DNA from: Tenacibaculum agarivorans
GTDB taxonomy: Bacteria > Bacteroidota > Bacteroidia > Flavobacteriales > Flavobacteriaceae
NCBI RefSeq assembly: GCF_001936575.1
Contig: NZ_MSMP01000001.1
Span: 1-64,000 of the forward strand
Length of the DNA: 64,000 nucleotides
Direction: 5' to 3'
Translations under genes and position numbers: made by a program
Shown: positions 44,831 to 53,888 of the stretch, one piece after another
Layout: the number at the start of each line of letters is the position of its first letter
Position numbering within the stretch: the first letter of the stretch is position 1
The notes under the pieces: generated by a model
The model's input: only the letters and a program-made list of their open reading frames with translations
Told to the model about the DNA's origin: nothing
Database searches by the model: none

Positions 44831-44838
44831 CAAATGTA
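44831..44838 (-). promoter_or_regulatory. -7 promoter box (TACATTTG) for the rhodanese-GNAT operon
   Basis: TAnnTTTG on the minus strand, 27 bp before the ATG at 44804. Confidence 0.55.
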
Positions 44839-44941
44839 TTTAGTGAATGTGTACTATCAATTTTATATCATTGAAGTATGGTACATTAAGATTGAATTTT
44901 TTTCAACTACAGTGAAATAGATTAAACTATATATTAGCTGT

Positions 44942-45841
44942 ATGGATATTAAATATTTTAAACTCATCAAAACAATAGCAGAAGAAGGTAACCTAGCTAA
45001 CTCTTCCCATAAATTGTTTTTAACCCAGTCTGCATTAAGTCATCAATTAAAAGAATTAGAACTACGATTAGGGTTTAAAGTTTTTATTCGATCTCGAAAT
45101 AAATGGGAACTTACAGAAGAAGGAAATGAGTTGTATAAAACAAGTTGTGAAGTATTATCTAGTATTGATAAAGGATTTAAAAATATTCAACAACTTCAGG
45201 AAGGATCTAACGGTACTATAAAAGTAAGTACAGAGTGTTATTCTTTTTATCAAGGTTTACCATCCTTTATCCAAAAAATGGGAATTTTATATCCGAATAT
45301 TACTGTGGAATTAATTTTGGAAGATACGCATCAACCTATTCCAAAATTACTATCGAAAGATATTGATATTGCTATTGTTACTGAAAAACCAAATCAAGCA
45401 TCTTTAGAAAATACTGCTATTTTTGAAGATGAAATATTTGCCATTCTCCATAAAGAACATCCATTAGCAAAACGAGATCATTTAAATGCTGATGATTTTG
45501 CTTCTATCGACTTAATTATTCATTCTTTTCCTTTAGAAACCGTGTCTGTATATCAGCAATTTTTAAAACCAAATCAAATTCTACCTAAAAAAATAACCGC
45601 TATTCCTTTAACAGAAGTTGCTTTAGAAATTGTAAAAGCCAATATGGGAATTACCTGCATGCCTAAATGGGCTTTACAAACGTTTAAACTTTCTGATGAT
45701 TTAGTATTTAAACAAATTGGTCCGCAAGGTGTAACTCGAACACATTATGTTGTGATTCGTAAAACTGATGCTTCTAAAAAATATATTCAAGAGTTTGTGG
45801 CTAATTATACTGAAGAGTTTAGAATAAAAACTTTTAACTAA
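44942..45841 (+). CDS. LysR-family transcriptional regulator, MetR-like
   Basis: 299 residues. The N-terminal winged HTH carries QSALSHQLKELELRLGFKVF (about 30-49), close to the MetR version of this helix (QSALSHQ, LExRLGF). The C-terminal substrate-binding domain (about 90-295) follows. It is convergent with a cystathionine gamma-synthase gene (stops overlap by 4 bp) and divergent from a rhodanese gene. This sulfur context supports, but does not prove, a methionine/homocysteine-responsive role. Confidence 0.9.
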   Translation: MDIKYFKLIKTIAEEGNLANSSHKLFLTQSALSHQLKELELRLGFKVFIRSRNKWELTEEGNELYKTSCEVLSSIDKGFKNIQQLQEGSNGTIKVSTECYSFYQGLPSFIQKMGILYPNITVELILEDTHQPIPKLLSKDIDIAIVTEKPNQASLENTAIFEDEIFAILHKEHPLAKRDHLNADDFASIDLIIHSFPLETVSVYQQFLKPNQILPKKITAIPLTEVALEIVKANMGITCMPKWALQTFKLSDDLVFKQIGPQGVTRTHYVVIRKTDASKKYIQEFVANYTEEFRIKTFN

Positions 45842-46986
45842 GCATTTAATGCCTGTTCCAAATCAGCTAACAAATCGTCTATATCTTCAATACCAACACT
45901 CAAACGAATTAAAGAATCTGTAATACCAATTTTTAAACGTTCAGCTTCTGGTATGGAAGCATGTGTCATGGTTACAGGATGATTTACCAAACTTTCTACT
46001 CCGCCTAAAGACTCGGCTAATGTAAACACTTTAGTATTTTCTAAAAATGTAAACGCTGCTTGTTTACTCTCATCTTTTAATCGGAAAGATACCATACCTC
46101 CATAGTCTTCCATTTGTTTTTTTGCAATATTATGGTTTGGATGATTTTCAAATCCTGGATAATATACTTTTCCTACTTTATCATGTTCTGCTAAAAATTC
46201 AGCAACAGCTTTACCATTTTCACAGTGGCGTTGCATACGTACGTGTAACGTTTTTATACCTCGTAATGCTAAAAAAGAATCCATGGGACCAGCAATAGCT
46301 CCAGCAGCAAACTGAATAAAATGTAACTCTTCAGCTAGTTTTTCTTCTTTTACCATTAATGCTCCCATAACTACGTCTGAATGCCCTCCTAAATATTTTG
46401 TAGCTGAATGCATTACAATATCAACTCCTAAATCTAATGGGCGTTGTAAATAAGGTGTAGCAAAGGTGTTGTCTACCGCTAGTATAATTTCTGAATTTAC
46501 TGCTTTTACAGCTTTAGTAATAGCTGCTATATCCGCAATTTTCATTAAAGGATTAGTTGGAGTCTCAATCCAAATGAGTTTAGTCTTCGAAGATATTGCG
46601 TTGGTAACATTAGTTACTTCATCCATATCTACATACTGAAATTTCAACCCATACTTTTGAAATAATCTAGTAAACATTCTGTAGGATCCACCATAAATAT
46701 CATCTCCTGCAATTACCTCATCTCCTGGATTTAATAAGCGTAAAATACAATCTATAGCAGATAAACCTGATGAAAATGCAAATCCATGAGTGCCATTTTC
46801 AATGGCGGCAAAAGCATTTTCTAGAGCCGTTCTGGTAGGATTAGCAGCTCTTGAGTATGCATAACCTTTGTGAATACCTGGACTAGATTGTGCATAGGTA
46901 GAGGTTTGAAAAACAGGTGTCATCACTGAACCTGTTGCTTCCTCATGTTTTTGTCCTCCATGAATTGTTTTTGTATTGAATTTCAT
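45838..46986 (-). CDS. Cystathionine gamma-synthase/lyase-type PLP enzyme
   Basis: 382 residues, the standard length of the Cys/Met metabolism PLP family. TYAQSSPGIHKGYAYSRAANPTR at the start, AVDNTFATPYLQRPLDLG, and the Schiff-base Lys in HSATKYLGGHSDVVMG (about 197). The C-terminal AESLGGVESLVNHPVTMTHA is typical. It probably joins an activated homoserine to cysteine; a gamma-lyase or O-acetylhomoserine sulfhydrylase role is possible. A -7 box is at 47037-47044. Confidence 0.93.
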   Translation of the reverse strand: MKFNTKTIHGGQKHEEATGSVMTPVFQTSTYAQSSPGIHKGYAYSRAANPTRTALENAFAAIENGTHGFAFSSGLSAIDCILRLLNPGDEVIAGDDIYGGSYRMFTRLFQKYGLKFQYVDMDEVTNVTNAISSKTKLIWIETPTNPLMKIADIAAITKAVKAVNSEIILAVDNTFATPYLQRPLDLGVDIVMHSATKYLGGHSDVVMGALMVKEEKLAEELHFIQFAAGAIAGPMDSFLALRGIKTLHVRMQRHCENGKAVAEFLAEHDKVGKVYYPGFENHPNHNIAKKQMEDYGGMVSFRLKDESKQAAFTFLENTKVFTLAESLGGVESLVNHPVTMTHASIPEAERLKIGITDSLIRLSVGIEDIDDLLADLEQALNA

Positions 46987-47036
46987 CAGATTTAGTTAAT
47001 TATACTACATAGTTTGCTAAAGAAAATAGACTGCCA

Positions 47037-47044
47037 CAAAACTA
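47037..47044 (-). promoter_or_regulatory. -7 promoter box (TAGTTTTG) for the cystathionine synthase gene
   Basis: TAnnTTTG on the minus strand, 50 bp before the start at 46986. Confidence 0.5.
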
Positions 47045-47088
47045 CATTACGTTTTTTCTCAGTGACGTATTCTAACTATTTTACACAC

Positions 47089-47544
47089 TTATACTAATTT
47101 AGTCAAAGCCATAATAGTACCTAAATGAATACCTTCATGTAAGTTATTAAATGCTATTGCATTATCCATAGACGTTAGTACAAAGCCTGTACTGGTGGGA
47201 TATTCTGTGTATTCTTTAAAAATACCTTCGTTATAATCTTCTTCTAAAGTATCTGGTAAGCCCTCTAATAATTCTTTTACTTCATCAAATTCTTCTTGCG
47301 TAAATTCTTCAGATGGTGCAGTTCCTTTTCTATACTTTTCAATTAAATCATCTGGCACTAAACATTGTAATCCTGATAATTTATAATGTAACAATTGTTG
47401 TGTAACTACTAAATGTGCTACATTCCAAGCAATATTATTTTTAAATCCTGCAGGAATTTTATGCAATTGTTCAAGTGATAGTCCGTCAATTCTTTTAAGT
47501 ACAAGCTCTCTATTTTTTCTAAGAATATCGAATTGTGTTTTCAT
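47089..47544 (-). CDS. DinB-family (YfiT-like four-helix) protein
   Basis: 151 residues. Four-helix DinB fold with candidate metal-binding His residues: NIAWNVAHLVVTQQ (His about 46) and FNNLHEGIHLGTIM (His about 136 and 140). Many members are thiol-dependent transferases or have unknown function. Monocistronic, no neighbours in close register. Confidence 0.9.
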   Translation of the reverse strand: MKTQFDILRKNRELVLKRIDGLSLEQLHKIPAGFKNNIAWNVAHLVVTQQLLHYKLSGLQCLVPDDLIEKYRKGTAPSEEFTQEEFDEVKELLEGLPDTLEEDYNEGIFKEYTEYPTSTGFVLTSMDNAIAFNNLHEGIHLGTIMALTKLV

Positions 47545-47794
47545 CTGTTTACGTTTATTTGATTGCTAACTATTCAATAAATTTGAATAGATTCAGAAAC
47601 TCATATCAATTTTAATAACCTCACTATTGAAATTGAAATGCATAAAATTCATATTCGTTTCATTTATCTCATTATTTTTACTGGCTTAAAGATACACTTA
47701 TACATTTTAGAATTAAGAATTATGAGTTATGATTTTCTTATAACCCTATTATCAACCAACTTAATTCTTTGTATATCAGAAATTTTATATCATT

Positions 47795-48142
47795 ATGAAG
47801 AAAGTCTATTTTTTACAAACTTGTGATACTTGTAGAAGAATTTTAAAAGAAGTAAATATTGAAGGTTTTGAGCAACAAGAAATCAAGTCTTCGCCTATTA
47901 CTGTTGATCAATTGGAGGAACTTTATAAATTGACCAATAGTTATGAAGGTTTGTTTAATAAACGAGCAAAATTGTATCGCGAAATGGATTTGAAAAATCA
48001 GAATTTACAAGAACAAGATTACAAACAGTATATTTTAGATGAGTATACGTTTTTAAAGCGCCCTGTTTTTGTTGTTGAAGATGAAATTTTTGTTGGAAAT
48101 AGTAAAAAAACAATAGAAAGTTTAAAAGCAAAGCTTCTCTAA
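47795..48142 (+). CDS. ArsC/Spx-family thioredoxin-fold protein
   Basis: 115 residues. N-terminal CxxC motif LQTCDTCRRILKE (Cys10, Cys13), C-terminal YTFLKRPVFVVEDEIFVGNS, the pattern of the arsenate reductase/Spx/YffB family. A housekeeping oxidoreductase rather than a true arsenate reductase is likely, because no ars genes are nearby. Start ATG 47795 gives a canonical N-terminus. Stops of this gene and the next overlap by 4 bp (convergent). Confidence 0.9.
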   Translation: MKKVYFLQTCDTCRRILKEVNIEGFEQQEIKSSPITVDQLEELYKLTNSYEGLFNKRAKLYREMDLKNQNLQEQDYKQYILDEYTFLKRPVFVVEDEIFVGNSKKTIESLKAKLL

Positions 48143-48618
48143 CGAGAAGCTTGTTTAGTTTTTAATTCTGACATAATAGATGCCAATTCATCTTTTGTTA
48201 AGGTAACTTTCAATCCAACCATTACCAAACCTTCTTCATCGCCTTTGGCTTTGATAATAATTTCTTGAATTAAATCCTTTTTTTCAACAAAATAAACAGC
48301 TGCTCTATTTTTTCCTTCTTTTACTCTAATTAACGTCTTTAATTTTCTTGATTTTACGAACTTTTTAAAATCACTGCTGACTTCGTTGTCTTCATTATTA
48401 AACACCATAACTTTACAGTGTTTTGCTTTTTTTAATAAAATATCCAGTTCTTCTGAATCTCCCTCATCTGCTAAAAAATTAGCTAAAGAAACAGGTACGC
48501 TCATCGAAAATTTAGCGTCTTCTTTATGTGCTTTATAAAAATCAATATATGCTGCTTTTTGAGCATTTATACTAATTAAAGTGAAGCAAATTGTAATAAT
48601 TGTTATTAATCGTCTCAT
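48139..48618 (-). CDS. Secreted DUF4252 protein
   Basis: 159 residues with a signal peptide (ITIITICFTLISINAQ). The mature part matches the Bacteroidota family DUF4252: LLKKAKHCKVMVFNN, KSRKLKTLIRVKEGKNRAAV and a final VTLTKDELASIMSEL. Periplasmic or lipid-anchored-like; some DUF4252 genes are near ECF sigma genes, but not here. Function unknown. Confidence 0.85.
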   Translation of the reverse strand: MRRLITIITICFTLISINAQKAAYIDFYKAHKEDAKFSMSVPVSLANFLADEGDSEELDILLKKAKHCKVMVFNNEDNEVSSDFKKFVKSRKLKTLIRVKEGKNRAAVYFVEKKDLIQEIIIKAKGDEEGLVMVGLKVTLTKDELASIMSELKTKQASR

Positions 48619-48677
48619 AATACTTGGTTTTATCTGGAAGACGACAGCTTTAATTTTTTGTTACATACTACAAAAAA

Positions 48678-49688
48678 TCATTGGTGCTTTCTCACCCAAT
48701 TATTAACTCTTAATTCTGCGTTTTCTCTAATATCTTGCCAAAATAAATTAATATCTCCTGCATGGTAATTTTTTAAGAAAGACATAAAAAAGCGAAGTGG
48801 AAATTTAGGATTTGTACTCCATACTAAACCATCTGTAATTTCTATAGAAAGTGCTTTATCATAGATTTTTCCATTGGTATATAAAAATCCTTTATGTTGT
48901 TCTAAAGAAGTTGAAGTTTCCGTATTCCAAGTAATAGGATTTGAAGTTACACTACCTTTATACCAATCCTTATCTTTTTTAGGATAGTTATTTTTTTTAT
49001 ATGTGTTCCAAGAAACAAAACCTCCTATATCGCTAGGAGAAGTCATAAGTTTAATGGATGAAAAGTCGTTTGCTTTAACTCGTATCCCTGGAATGTAAGC
49101 CGCTATTAATTGCTTTTGTAAAGAAGTATTATCAAAAAAATCTTTTAATAAACGAACGGTATGCGTAGTTCCTTGACTATGACCAACCATGATAATTGGT
49201 CTACCCGCATTATACTTTTTTAAATAGAGCTCAAAAGCTTTTTTTACATCTGAATATGCAACATCTTGCGCTTCTTTTCCTCCTTCTTTGAAAAGACGAT
49301 ACGAACGTAAGTGTGCCTGTCTATAAAATGGGACATATACTTTTCCTGAAGTCGCAAATGCAGAAGCTTGCATTAAAACTGCTTTATTAAGGACAATATC
49401 ATTTTGCTCCACATCATCTATAGGTACATTCCATCTGATATCTTTTTTATCAGTATTTAATGTTGGATATACATAAAAAACGTCTGCTTCTAATGTGTCT
49501 TGACGATTAGAAGCATATGTTTGTAAATTTTCTTGATATTTTGAGGGCAATACAGCCCAAGAACTTTCTTTAGTATAATCTGGCGCTTCAGGAATATCTG
49601 CTACACGAAATGTTTGTGTTTTATAAGTGGATTTACAGCTTGATATGACTAACGCGAGACAACACAGATATAGAAAGTTAATTTTCAT
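48678..49688 (-). CDS. DUF3089 alpha/beta-hydrolase-like lipoprotein
   Basis: 336 residues. Lipobox ISSC (Cys about 18). The body resembles DUF3089, an alpha/beta-hydrolase: ADVFYVYPTLNTDKKDIRWN, then the nucleophile elbow GHSQG in RPIIMVGHSQGTTHTVRLL (Ser about 170). Likely an esterase or lipase-type enzyme on the cell-envelope side. It lies 4 bp from the preceding small gene, indicating a shared transcript. Confidence 0.88.
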   Translation of the reverse strand: MKINFLYLCCLALVISSCKSTYKTQTFRVADIPEAPDYTKESSWAVLPSKYQENLQTYASNRQDTLEADVFYVYPTLNTDKKDIRWNVPIDDVEQNDIVLNKAVLMQASAFATSGKVYVPFYRQAHLRSYRLFKEGGKEAQDVAYSDVKKAFELYLKKYNAGRPIIMVGHSQGTTHTVRLLKDFFDNTSLQKQLIAAYIPGIRVKANDFSSIKLMTSPSDIGGFVSWNTYKKNNYPKKDKDWYKGSVTSNPITWNTETSTSLEQHKGFLYTNGKIYDKALSIEITDGLVWSTNPKFPLRFFMSFLKNYHAGDINLFWQDIRENAELRVNNWVRKHQ

Positions 49689-49692
49689 GAGC

Positions 49693-50178
49693 TTAAAAGT
49701 TCATTTTAAAACTCACCATTGTTCCTTGTAGATCTAAATTAAATTCTGGCTGAAATTGATAAATTTCAGTAGTTAATCCCCCATTATATAAATCTACAGC
49801 TTGCACTGCTTTTTTCTTTGCGCTACTTGCCAATGGAATAGCACCAATCACTAACCCTGCTCCTACAGCAGCTAATTCCCATTGTGCATCTCCACCAGCT
49901 ATTGCTGTTCCTAATGGAAAACCAATTAAAGCCCCTCCAGCACCTCCTAAAACTAACGCCCAAGTATTAGCGGATTTAGACTTTTTCATTAAAGTATACG
50001 CTTCTTTATTTGATTCCATTAAATTTAGTACCTGACTCTGTGTTAATTGTTTTCCTTCTTGCTCAAAATAATGTCCTCCAAAAACTTTTTTAACTTCAAT
50101 TGGTTTAACGGAATCTTGTGCACTTATAGAAATACAACTCACTAAAATTATAACTAGTCCTAATAATTTAATTTTCAT
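49693..50178 (-). CDS. Secreted glycine-zipper-like protein, unknown
   Basis: 161 residues. Signal peptide (LLGLVIILVSCISISAQ). A Gly/Ala-rich membrane-like stretch (about 70-117) reads LVLGGAGGALIGFPLGTAIAGG then AAVGAGLVIGAIPLA, a glycine-zipper pattern. A C-terminal FNLDLQGTMVSFKMNF may be a beta-strand. I do not recognise a functional family. Operon with the DUF3089 gene downstream. Confidence 0.75.
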   Translation of the reverse strand: MKIKLLGLVIILVSCISISAQDSVKPIEVKKVFGGHYFEQEGKQLTQSQVLNLMESNKEAYTLMKKSKSANTWALVLGGAGGALIGFPLGTAIAGGDAQWELAAVGAGLVIGAIPLASSAKKKAVQAVDLYNGGLTTEIYQFQPEFNLDLQGTMVSFKMNF

Positions 50179-50199
50179 AGTTTTTTAAGTTAAAAGTGG

Positions 50200-50592
50200 T
50201 TATTTGTAATTTTCATATGATTTTTCTTCTACTAAATCTGAACCTGTTAAAGTATTGATATCTTTTTTCACAACAGAACGATCATCATTGGTAAAATATA
50301 CCGCACGTGCCAATTCAACAAAAGTTTTTCCAAAATCTTTAGCACGTTCACACTCACGAATATCATCTTCTATTTTCCATAGTTTTTTATTGATATCTAA
50401 TAAATTATTGTGTAGCTCTTTTAATTCGTCTTTATCAGAAACTTCAGCATAAATATGATCTACTACTGGTGTTAACACTTCATATTCATGTTGAATGTTT
50501 TTTAATTTATTCTGATCTTTTATTTCGACTAGTTTTATAGCTAAAATTGTGTATTTATCAATAATTTCTCCGTTAGAAACTTCTATCTTCAT
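50200..50592 (-). CDS. Conserved small protein (DUF6165-like)
   Basis: 130 residues. N-terminal SNGEIIDKYTILAIKLVEIK is characteristic of a conserved helical family I associate with DUF6165. The rest is a charged helical bundle (NKKLWKIEDDIRECERAKDFG). Soluble, no catalytic motif. Precedes the secreted small gene by 21 bp on the same strand. Confidence 0.75.
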   Translation of the reverse strand: MKIEVSNGEIIDKYTILAIKLVEIKDQNKLKNIQHEYEVLTPVVDHIYAEVSDKDELKELHNNLLDINKKLWKIEDDIRECERAKDFGKTFVELARAVYFTNDDRSVVKKDINTLTGSDLVEEKSYENYK

Positions 50593-50621
50593 ATATCTTA
50601 ATTCAGTTTATTTCTTTGTTT

Positions 50622-51539
50622 TTATACGAAACGACGCTCAATAATATCTAAAAGACGATTTTCGTACTCTTCTTTTGTACTCCAATCGTAATCAGGCTTT
50701 ACCATTTTATTAATAAAGTTCTTTGCTTCCTTTTCTGTCTTAAATGTATTGAGTTGTGATAATACCCTATTGAAATCCGCTTGATTGCCATCAAAAAGAT
50801 GCTTTACAAAAGCAATTCTATCATTTAATCCAATTTGAATTGTTGTTTGTAATCGATCATTAACCGTTTTCTTAGGTTCCACTTTCTGAAACAAATCAGC
50901 CATTACATCTACAGGTAATGTATCTTTCAATTCGTCTTCTAAGGTATGTTGCTTAGGTTCTTCTTCTACTGGAGCTTTAATTTCTTCAATAAAGCTTACT
51001 TCATCTTTTATAGACTGATCTTCCTCTCCAAACAATAAGCTCTCTAACTCATCAAATGGCTGCTCATCTATTTCAGTAACTTTAGTTACTTCTACTTCTT
51101 CAATTGGTTCTTCAGCAATTTGTGATTCAGTTTCAACTATATCTTCTATACTTTCTTCAACTGTATTCTGTTCTTGAATATTTTGAATTTCTTCTTGAGA
51201 TAGCTCTTCTTTTTCTTGAATAATTTCTTCTGCTGCAACCGTTGGTTGGTCTTGCTCTACTTCTGTTTCTTCTTTGGAATCAGTTTTCTCTTCAATAGCA
51301 ACACTAACGAGATTATTTCCTCTTTGTGATTCTATTGAAGTAATCTTCTCTAGTAATTCTTCTTTAGTTTCTTCGGCTTGTGGAGTCGTATTAATGTATT
51401 CTTCTACATAAGCCAATATGGTTAACTTTTCATAAACTTCATATGCTTTGTCTTTTAAAGCTAATACATCTTCTTTATTTTTCATTTGTAAGATGCTATG
51501 CGCTAAACTAGTTAGATCTGAAGCTAATTTTTTGTGCAT
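50622..51539 (-). CDS. Acidic hypothetical protein with a long Glu-rich linker
   Basis: 305 residues. A helical N-terminal region (about 1-75) and a conserved C-terminal domain (about 225-305; VNDRLQTTIQIGLNDRIAF, FVKHLFDGNQADFNRVLSQL, DYDWSTKEEYENRL) flank a disordered segment very rich in Glu and Gln (about 80-220). The C-terminal domain is common in flavobacterial proteins, function unknown. Divergent from tdk. Confidence 0.8.
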   Translation of the reverse strand: MHKKLASDLTSLAHSILQMKNKEDVLALKDKAYEVYEKLTILAYVEEYINTTPQAEETKEELLEKITSIESQRGNNLVSVAIEEKTDSKEETEVEQDQPTVAAEEIIQEKEELSQEEIQNIQEQNTVEESIEDIVETESQIAEEPIEEVEVTKVTEIDEQPFDELESLLFGEEDQSIKDEVSFIEEIKAPVEEEPKQHTLEDELKDTLPVDVMADLFQKVEPKKTVNDRLQTTIQIGLNDRIAFVKHLFDGNQADFNRVLSQLNTFKTEKEAKNFINKMVKPDYDWSTKEEYENRLLDIIERRFV

Positions 51540-51579
51540 AAGTTATGTGTAGGTTTTATTTTTTGCTGTTAAAATTTAA

Positions 51580-51587
51580 TAAATTTG
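51580..51587 (+). promoter_or_regulatory. -7 promoter box (TAAATTTG) for the tdk-alr operon
   Basis: Exact TAnnTTTG, 52 bp before the tdk ATG at 51639. Confidence 0.55.
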
Positions 51588-51638
51588 TTGCCTGCCGAAA
51601 GTATAACAAAATTATTACTTGAGCATTAAAATTACAAA

Positions 51639-52247
51639 ATGTTTCTTGAAAATACAGTAAATCATACAGAACAATTTGGGTGGATTGAGGTAATTTGTGG
51701 CTCAATGTTTTCAGGTAAAACTGAAGAACTAATCCGTAGACTTAAGAGAGCTAAATTTGCAAAACAGCGTGTTGAAATTTTCAAACCTGCTATAGATGTC
51801 CGTTACGATGAAGAGGAAGTAGTTTCTCATAACGATAATAGAATTCGATCTACACCAGTACCAGCTTCTGCTAATATTAGATTATTAGCAAATAATGTTG
51901 ATGTTGTTGGCATTGATGAAGCTCAATTTTTTGATGACGAAATTGTAGCTGTTTGCAATGATTTAGCGAATAGGGGTATTCGTGTTATTGTAGCTGGTTT
52001 GGATATGGATTTCAAAGGGAATCCGTTTGGACCAATGCCTGCATTAATGGCTACTGCAGAATATGTTACTAAAGTTCATGCTGTATGTACTAAAACGGGG
52101 AATTTAGCACATTACAGTTTCAGAAAGGCCGACAGTGAAAATATTGTACTTTTAGGGGAAACCCAAGAATACGAGCCATTGAGTAGAGCTGCTTATTACA
52201 AAGCCACGCAAGAGCAAAATGCTCAAAATAAAGAAGAGGAGGAATGA
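51639..52247 (+). CDS. tdk: Thymidine kinase
   Basis: 202 residues, type II (TK1-like) kinase. P-loop [18 protein letters not shown] (about 22-39), [11 protein letters not shown] (Walker B-like), a lasso region with the substrate-binding AHYSFR, and CTKTG. One Cys pair of the structural zinc site appears incomplete in my reading, since only Cys in VHAVCTKTG is clear. Phosphorylates deoxythymidine for salvage. The stop overlaps alr by 4 bp. Confidence 0.95.
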   Translation: MFLENTVNHTEQFGWIEVICGSMFSGKTEELIRRLKRAKFAKQRVEIFKPAIDVRYDEEEVVSHNDNRIRSTPVPASANIRLLANNVDVVGIDEAQFFDDEIVAVCNDLANRGIRVIVAGLDMDFKGNPFGPMPALMATAEYVTKVHAVCTKTGNLAHYSFRKADSENIVLLGETQEYEPLSRAAYYKATQEQNAQNKEEEE

Positions 52248-53344
52248 ATAATCATGTAACCGTATTAGAAATTGATGCAAATGCTGTTTTGCATAACTTG
52301 CATTATTTTAAACAAAAATTACAACCTGAAACCAAAATTTTAGCCGTAGTTAAAGCTTTTGGTTATGGTAGTGAAGCTATAGAAATAGCTAAAATAGTAA
52401 AAGATCATGTAGATTATTTTGCTGTTGCGTATTGTAGTGAAGGAATAGCACTTAGAGAAGCTGGAATTGATACTCCTATTTTAGTATTACATCCACAAAT
52501 ACCAAATTTAGAAGCTATTGTAAAATATAGATTAGAACCTAATCTATACAATTTTAAAATATTTGATGCTTTTTTACAATTTGCAAATGATGCCCCTTTA
52601 ATGAATTATCCTATTCATATAAAATTTAACACTGGTTTAAATCGATTAGGGTTTTGGCATTCTGATGTTCCTAATATTATTTCGACATTAAAAAAGTCGA
52701 ATAATGTAATTGTTCAATCTATTTTTTCGCATTTAGCAGCAAGTGAAGACTTAAATGAACAACAGTTTACTGTAAATCAGATTAACAATTTTGCATACAT
52801 AATCAAACAGATTTATCAACATCTAGGTTATGAGCCTATGATTCATATGCTGAATACTTCTGGAGTTATCAATTATCCAAAAGCTCAATTTGATATGGTA
52901 CGTATTGGAATTGGTTTGTATGGTTTTGGTAATGATCAAAACGAAACCGCAAATCTTCGTAATACATATACATTAAAATCTATTATATCTCAAATACATT
53001 TAGTTCAACCTGGAGAAACTGTTGGTTATAATAGAGCTTTTGTGGCAAATAGACCAACTAAAAGTGCTACTATTCCTGTAGGGCATGCTGATGGTATTTC
53101 TAGAAGACTTGGAAATAAAAATGGGTTTGTAATTATCAATAATAAACCTGTACCAATTATAGGTAATGTTTGTATGGATATGTTAATGGTTGATGTTACT
53201 GATGTAGAATGTAAAGAAGGAGATGAAGTGATTCTTTTTAATCACCAACAGCATCTTGAATATATGGCGCATAAATGTGAAACCATACCTTATGAGATTC
53301 TAACCGCATTATCGCAGCGCATAAAGAGATTTGTGAAACGTTAA
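52244..53344 (+). CDS. alr: Alanine racemase
   Basis: 366 residues, the usual length. PLP-binding Lys in [16 protein letters not shown] (about 37), [12 protein letters not shown], and the second catalytic Tyr region [12 protein letters not shown]. Interconverts L- and D-alanine for peptidoglycan. Start ATG overlaps the tdk stop (ATGA), implying coupled translation. Confidence 0.96.
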   Translation: MNNHVTVLEIDANAVLHNLHYFKQKLQPETKILAVVKAFGYGSEAIEIAKIVKDHVDYFAVAYCSEGIALREAGIDTPILVLHPQIPNLEAIVKYRLEPNLYNFKIFDAFLQFANDAPLMNYPIHIKFNTGLNRLGFWHSDVPNIISTLKKSNNVIVQSIFSHLAASEDLNEQQFTVNQINNFAYIIKQIYQHLGYEPMIHMLNTSGVINYPKAQFDMVRIGIGLYGFGNDQNETANLRNTYTLKSIISQIHLVQPGETVGYNRAFVANRPTKSATIPVGHADGISRRLGNKNGFVIINNKPVPIIGNVCMDMLMVDVTDVECKEGDEVILFNHQQHLEYMAHKCETIPYEILTALSQRIKRFVKR

Positions 53345-53397
53345 AAAATTCTTAAATTACCCACAGTAATTAATTAATAATCTTAAAAACTATTCAC

Positions 53398-53805
53398 ATG
53401 GGAATGTTAAAAGAGTTTAAAGACTTTGCAATGAAAGGTAATTTAGTAGACATTGCAGTCGGTTTTGTGATGGGTGCTGCTTTCAACAAAGTAGTATCTT
53501 CATTTACAGGAGGTATTGTTTCACCACTTATTGGTTTGCTATTTAATGCCGACTTTAAGGACTTAAAATACGTAATTAAAGAAGGAGTAGCTGATGAATC
53601 CGGAAAAGTTGCTGGAGAAGTTGCTATTTTATATGGCGAATTTATCACTAATGTCATCGATTTTATTATTGTTGCATTTGTAATGTTTATGATCGTAAAA
53701 GGAGTTAATGCTCTTAAGAAAAAAGAAGAGGAAGCTCCGGCTCCGCCAGCAGGTCCAACTCAAGAAGAATTATTAGCGGAAATTAGAGATTTACTTAAAA
53801 AATAA
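53398..53805 (+). CDS. mscL: Large-conductance mechanosensitive channel
   Basis: 135 residues. N-terminal amphipathic helix KEFKDFAMKGNLVDIAVGFVMGAAF leads into TM1, TM2 is at about 78-100 (FITNVIDFIIVAFVMFMIVK), and a charged C-terminal bundle ends in EELLAEIRDLLKK. A classic MscL releasing solutes on hypo-osmotic shock. 53 bp after alr; ends at a strong terminator. Confidence 0.97.
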   Translation: MGMLKEFKDFAMKGNLVDIAVGFVMGAAFNKVVSSFTGGIVSPLIGLLFNADFKDLKYVIKEGVADESGKVAGEVAILYGEFITNVIDFIIVAFVMFMIVKGVNALKKKEEEAPAPPAGPTQEELLAEIRDLLKK

Positions 53806-53830
53806 TTTCTTCTAAACTTATTATAATTGA

Positions 53831-53866
53831 AAAGGCTATTAACACTTGTGGTTAATAGCCTTTTAC
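53831..53866 (+). terminator. Intrinsic terminator after mscL
   Basis: A 13-bp perfect stem (AAAGGCTATTAAC/GTTAATAGCCTTT) with a 7-nt loop and a T-run. Confidence 0.9.
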
Positions 53867-53888
53867 TTTGGGGTTAAGAAAGGAGTGT

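Noticed and set aside
47638..47826. 62-codon open frame upstream of the ArsC-like gene
   Set aside because: Low-complexity Leu/Ile content, overlap with the next gene and no start signal; treated as non-coding.
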